This document shows positions 5,941-8,098 of a stretch of DNA of 8,098 nt, piece after piece; within the stretch, counting starts at the first letter, position 1; each line of letters starts with the position of its first letter. The stretch comes from Actinomycetota bacterium. GTDB taxonomy: Bacteria; Actinomycetota; Actinomycetes; S36-B12. A model generated the notes under the pieces. The model was not told the origin of the DNA. It saw only the letters and a list, made by a program, of their open reading frames with translations, and made no database searches. The translations under genes were made by a program, and so were the position numbers. The stretch spans positions 1-8,098 of the forward strand of contig WLND01000053.1 of assembly GCA_009726075.1 (NCBI GenBank), read 5' to 3'.

Positions 5941-5946
5941 CGTCCC

Positions 5947-7359
5947 GTGGCGGTCCTCACGAGGTTGGCAATGGATCGGACGGATCTCACCGAGGTCGAG
6001 CGCGACCGGCTCCTGGCCGTCACGGCCGAATGGTCCCTGGTGGCGGACCTGGCGCTGAGCGATCTTGTCCTGTGGCTCCCCACCTGGAATGACGGCGGAC
6101 TCGTCGCCGGGGCGCTCGTTCGTCCCACCACCGCGCCGACAACCGTCCCTGAGGACATCGTCGCTACGTTTGCGCCGCGTGGGAGGTTTCCCGATCTCGA
6201 CAGTGCCATGGCCTTCGGACGAGCCCACGGCACGGCCTATCCGGTGAATTTCGGCGGACGCGTCATCGGCGTGGTCGCCCGCCACTCCTCGTCGCTGCCG
6301 CGCGTGGCCGGGACCCTCGAGGAGATCTACCTCGACACGGCCGATGCGCTGCTCGCAATGCTCGTCGAAGGGACCTTCCCCGCGGCCACCGCTATCGAGG
6401 GCACCCTTGACTCGCCACGGGTCGGCGATGGCCTCGTCAGGGTGGCGGGGGATGGCGTTGTCGCTTATGCCAGCCCCAACGCGGTGAGCGCGATGCGCCG
6501 GCTCGGCGTGGTCACCGACATCGTGGGCACTGACCTCCGGTCCCTCATGACCCGGCTCTCGCATCGCCCCGGCCCGATGGACGAGGCGCTGTCGCTCATC
6601 ACCAGCGGTCGAGTCGCCGGTCGTGCAGATATCGAGAACGGGGCGGCGACGGTGCTCGTCCAGGGGCTTCCGCTGCGCAGGGCAGGCGTCGATGTCGGCG
6701 GGGTCGTCCTGCTGCGCGACGTGACTGAGATCCGGCGACGTGAGCGCGCGCTGCTCTCCAAGGATGCCACCATCCGCGAGATTCATCACCGAGTGAAGAA
6801 CAACCTGCAGACCGTGGCGGCCCTCCTGCGGCTCCAGGCGCGAAGGGCACTGAGCGACGAAACTCGTGAGGCGCTTGGCGAGGCCCAGCTTCGGGTCGCG
6901 TCCATCGCGGTGGTCCATGAGGCGTTGTCGCGTGACACCAGCGACACGGTGGCATTCGACGAGATTCTCGATCGGATCACCGGGCTCGTCCGAGACCTTG
7001 CCCCGGTCTACGCGGAAGGTCGAGCACCGGCCCGCATCACGCGTACGGGGGAGGCCGGCCTGCTTCGCAGCGATCAGGCCACCTCGCTGGCGATGTGCGT
7101 ATCCGAACTCCTGCATAATGCCGTGGAGCATGCGCAGGCAGGCGAGATCTGCATCGACGTCAGGCTGGACGACGGATGCATCGTGATCGTCGTGCTCGAC
7201 GATGGAGTCGGGCTTCCCGAGGGGCTCGATGTCGTGAATGCCGGACTCGGGCTCCAGATCGTGGAGTCACTGATGACCGGGGAGCTTCACGGAACCTTCG
7301 CCCTAGGCCCCGCCAGAGGCGGCGGCACGCATGCTCAAGTGTCGCTGCCTCTGCGCTGA
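5947..7359 (+). CDS. pdtaS: PdtaS-like sensor histidine kinase (HisKA_2/HWE-related type)
   Basis: A soluble 470-residue kinase with no membrane segment. About 1-145 is the GAF-like N-terminal sensor domain of this family, followed by a PAS-like domain (about 155-262, ending LLRDVTEIRRRERALLS). The HisKA_2 region has IREIHHRVKNNLQTV at 277-290, with His280/His281 holding the phosphoacceptor. The ATPase domain shows an N-box (SELLHNAVEHA, Asn391), a G1 box (DDGVGLP, 418-424) and a G2 box (GLGLQIV, 433-439). The block SKDATIREIHHRVKNN and the order of domains match M. tuberculosis PdtaS, recalled from memory. In that species PdtaS phosphorylates PdtaR, an RNA-binding ANTAR regulator, and has been linked to NO and copper sensing. 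No pdtaR-like gene is in this window, which is normal. The GTG start fits a -10 six bases upstream and aligns with the PdtaS N-terminus. It converges on whiB. Confidence 0.92.
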   Translation: MAVLTRLAMDRTDLTEVERDRLLAVTAEWSLVADLALSDLVLWLPTWNDGGLVAGALVRPTTAPTTVPEDIVATFAPRGRFPDLDSAMAFGRAHGTAYPVNFGGRVIGVVARHSSSLPRVAGTLEEIYLDTADALLAMLVEGTFPAATAIEGTLDSPRVGDGLVRVAGDGVVAYASPNAVSAMRRLGVVTDIVGTDLRSLMTRLSHRPGPMDEALSLITSGRVAGRADIENGAATVLVQGLPLRRAGVDVGGVVLLRDVTEIRRRERALLSKDATIREIHHRVKNNLQTVAALLRLQARRALSDETREALGEAQLRVASIAVVHEALSRDTSDTVAFDEILDRITGLVRDLAPVYAEGRAPARITRTGEAGLLRSDQATSLAMCVSELLHNAVEHAQAGEICIDVRLDDGCIVIVVLDDGVGLPEGLDVVNAGLGLQIVESLMTGELHGTFALGPARGGGTHAQVSLPLR

Positions 7360-7374
7360 CGGGGCTCTCGGTTG

Positions 7375-7390
7375 CCGGCCAAGGGGCCGG
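7375..7390 (+). terminator. Hairpin between convergent kinase and whiB genes, possible two-way terminator
   Basis: CCGGCC (7375-7380), the 4-base loop AAGG and GGCCGG (7385-7390) make a 6-bp all-GC stem in the 67-base gap between two converging stop codons. It can fold in transcripts of both strands. There is no T-run on either side, as is often true of actinobacterial terminators, so termination is inferred from position and stem alone. Confidence 0.5.
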
Positions 7391-7426
7391 GGTCATGCGT
7401 GTTGCGGCGATGTGCTTGTCGTGGGA

Positions 7427-7681
7427 TTAAGCGTTGCTCCGGGCTCGAAGCCGGGCGTTGCGACGCTTGAGGGCGCGCCGCTCATCTTCGCTCAGGCCTC
7501 CCCAGACTCCGGCGTCCTGCCCGGATTCAAGGGCCCAGCGAAGGCACTCGTCGACAACGCTGCAACGTCGGCACACAGCTTTTGCTTCTTCGATCTGCAC
7601 CAGTGCGGGTCCGGTGTTGCCGATCGGGAAGAACAGCTCCGGATCCTCGTCACGGCAGGCAGCCTCATGGCGCCAGTCCAT
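7427..7681 (-). CDS. whiB1: WhiB-family iron-sulfur regulator, WhiB1 type
   Basis: WhiB proteins carry a [4Fe-4S] cluster on four cysteines, bind the primary sigma factor region 4 and adjust transcription. All four ligands are present: Cys9, Cys37, Cys40 and Cys46 (C-x2-C-x5-C). Then comes the G-V-W-G-G turn at 58-62 and a basic C-terminal tail with RRALKRRNARLRAR (68-81) for DNA contact. At 84 residues it equals M. tuberculosis WhiB1 in length, and MDWRH, CRDEDPELFFP and GVWGGLSEDERRALKRRNAR match it almost residue for residue (from memory). WhiB1 is essential there and its cluster reacts with nitric oxide. The gene converges on the PdtaS-like kinase gene, the same arrangement as in mycobacteria. 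A GGAG (7692-7695) lies 10 bases before the ATG. A perfect CRP-like palindrome sits 48-67 bases upstream. The Streptomyces equivalent is called WblE. Confidence 0.96.
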   Translation of the reverse strand: MDWRHEAACRDEDPELFFPIGNTGPALVQIEEAKAVCRRCSVVDECLRWALESGQDAGVWGGLSEDERRALKRRNARLRARSNA

Positions 7682-7728
7682 GCGATCTCAACTCCAAAGG
7701 GGGGAAACGCGTCGCAGGTCTTGCGGCG

Positions 7729-7748
7729 CTCGTGATTGCTTTCACGAG
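7729..7748 (-). promoter_or_regulatory. Perfect palindrome resembling a CRP/FNR operator, upstream of whiB
   Basis: CTCGTGA-N6-TCACGAG is a perfect 7+7 inverted repeat with the 6-base spacer and GTGA/TCAC core of CRP/FNR-family sites. It lies in the non-coding region 48-67 bases before the whiB ATG. whiB1 of M. tuberculosis is a known target of the cAMP receptor protein Rv3676, so a conserved role is plausible. I could not locate a convincing -10, so activation versus repression cannot be told from position. Confidence 0.6.
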
Positions 7749-7851
7749 GCTGGCACATCGGATTGAGCTCGATACCGGGATCACCGGGGCGGTCTCGGAG
7801 GAAGAAAGCCAGCCCGCAGAAACAACGGACTTCTATAGGTTCGCAGAGGTT

Positions 7852-7876
7852 GCCGTTTGCCACAAGGGCTAACGGC
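7852..7876 (-). terminator. Hairpin downstream of the lipid-kinase gene
   Basis: GCCGTT (7852-7857) pairs with AACGGC (7871-7876); after one mismatch, GCC (7859-7861) pairs with GGC (7867-7869), leaving a 5-base loop. It lies about 66 bases after the stop of the upstream minus-strand gene in the 261-base region before whiB. It could end that transcript or be a leader structure of whiB. No T-run follows. Apart from this and the palindrome at 7729-7748, I see no gene or repeat of note in 7682-7942. Confidence 0.35.
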
Positions 7877-7942
7877 GATTTGCCCCCATATCTTACTGTC
7901 GGATAGATCACAGTTCGGTCACGCTTCGTCGTTGCGGCGGTG

Positions 7943-8098
7943 CTAGGCGAAGACTTCGATCGCCTCCGGAACCGACTCGAACCGGATTTCGGACAGGAGT
8001 CCGATGCTCTCGCCATCGATCTGGACGCCCGTCGGCTGGCTCGCGTGGACGGTGAACGCGGCCTCGTCGTGCCAGATGACGATTGACCCGCTCGTCGA
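7943..8098 (-). CDS. Probable diacylglycerol/lipid kinase (DAGK family), C-terminal part (5' end outside window)
   Basis: A minus-strand frame is open from the window edge to a TAG at 7943-7945 and encodes the last 51 residues of a longer protein. The stretch from ASQPTGVQIDGE onward, followed by I-R-F-E-S-V-P-E-A-I-E-V-F-A, resembles the C-terminal beta-strands of YegS/DgkB lipid kinases (typically P-x-x-V-Q-x-D-G-E followed by a short V-P-x-A-[IL]-x-V ending). Those enzymes phosphorylate diacylglycerol or related lipids at the membrane. Genes of this family often lie beside whiB1/wblE in actinobacteria, which supports the call. The catalytic N-terminal domain (GGDGT motif) would be beyond the window and cannot be checked. 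It is transcribed in the same direction as whiB, 261 bases upstream of it. Confidence 0.65.
   Translation of the reverse strand, partial: STSGSIVIWHDEAAFTVHASQPTGVQIDGESIGLLSEIRFESVPEAIEVFA

Noticed and set aside
5728..7131. A 467-codon minus-strand open frame opposite the carrier and kinase genes
   Set aside because: It is antisense to a kinase with all expected motifs, its translation has no recognisable domain, and long antisense open frames are normal in GC-rich DNA.
7908..7922. Two TCAC half-sites 11 bases apart as another CRP operator
   Set aside because: They are direct, not inverted, repeats of only four bases, so they do not form a CRP-type dimer site.
7492..8016. A 174-codon minus-strand frame spanning the whiB upstream gap
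   Set aside because: It overlaps both whiB and the lipid-kinase end in other frames, and the middle of its translation shows no recognisable domain.

Overview
The window looks like chromosomal DNA of a high-G+C actinobacterium (roughly two-thirds G+C by eye). A WhiB protein, an RsrA-type zinc anti-sigma factor with its SigR/SigH sigma factor, and a PdtaS-type histidine kinase are actinobacterial hallmarks. The gene content and much of the order match the Mycobacterium tuberculosis rsgA-aroA-SRAP-sigH-rshA-TB7.3-pdtaS-whiB1 block from memory. Protein divergence suggests a genus other than Mycobacterium or Streptomyces; I cannot place it below class level.

Layout: (1) 3-218, + strand, C-terminal end of a DUF2231-like membrane protein, cut by the window edge. 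(2) 226-2552, - strand, aroA then rsgA, joined by a GTGA stop/start overlap; rsgA converges on the DUF2231 gene with 7 bases between stops. (3) 2605-4571, + strand, a FUSC/aromatic-acid-exporter-like membrane protein followed after 2 bases by an SRAP (YedK/HMCES) protein. (4) 4734-5910, + strand, sigR, rsrA (ATGA overlap) and a 71-residue biotin/lipoyl-carrier-like protein. (5) 5947-7359, + strand, the PdtaS-like histidine kinase. (6) 7427-7681, - strand, a WhiB1 orthologue converging on the kinase. (7) 7943-8098, - strand, C-terminal end of a probable diacylglycerol/lipid kinase, cut by the window edge.

How the genes work together: the core is a stress-sensing cluster. RsrA holds SigR inactive until thiol oxidation; WhiB1 carries a [4Fe-4S] cluster that reacts with nitric oxide in relatives; PdtaS belongs to a signalling pathway reported to respond to NO and copper; SRAP protects abasic sites in single-stranded DNA. 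aroA (shikimate pathway) and rsgA (30S ribosome maturation) are housekeeping genes.

Most notable is the regulation. A textbook SigR-type promoter (GGGAAT-N18-GTT) lies 88 bases upstream of the sigR ATG, in an open reading frame continuous with sigR. A second, start-proximal -10 element could make a leaderless short transcript. Together they reproduce the two-promoter, two-isoform SigR/SigR' arrangement known in Streptomyces. aroA, the FUSC gene, sigR and the kinase all have a TANNNT -10 element 6-8 bases before the start codon, which suggests common leaderless transcription. A perfect CRP-like palindrome lies upstream of whiB. No mobile elements, CRISPR arrays, tRNA or rRNA genes were seen, and I found no clearly new multi-gene system.
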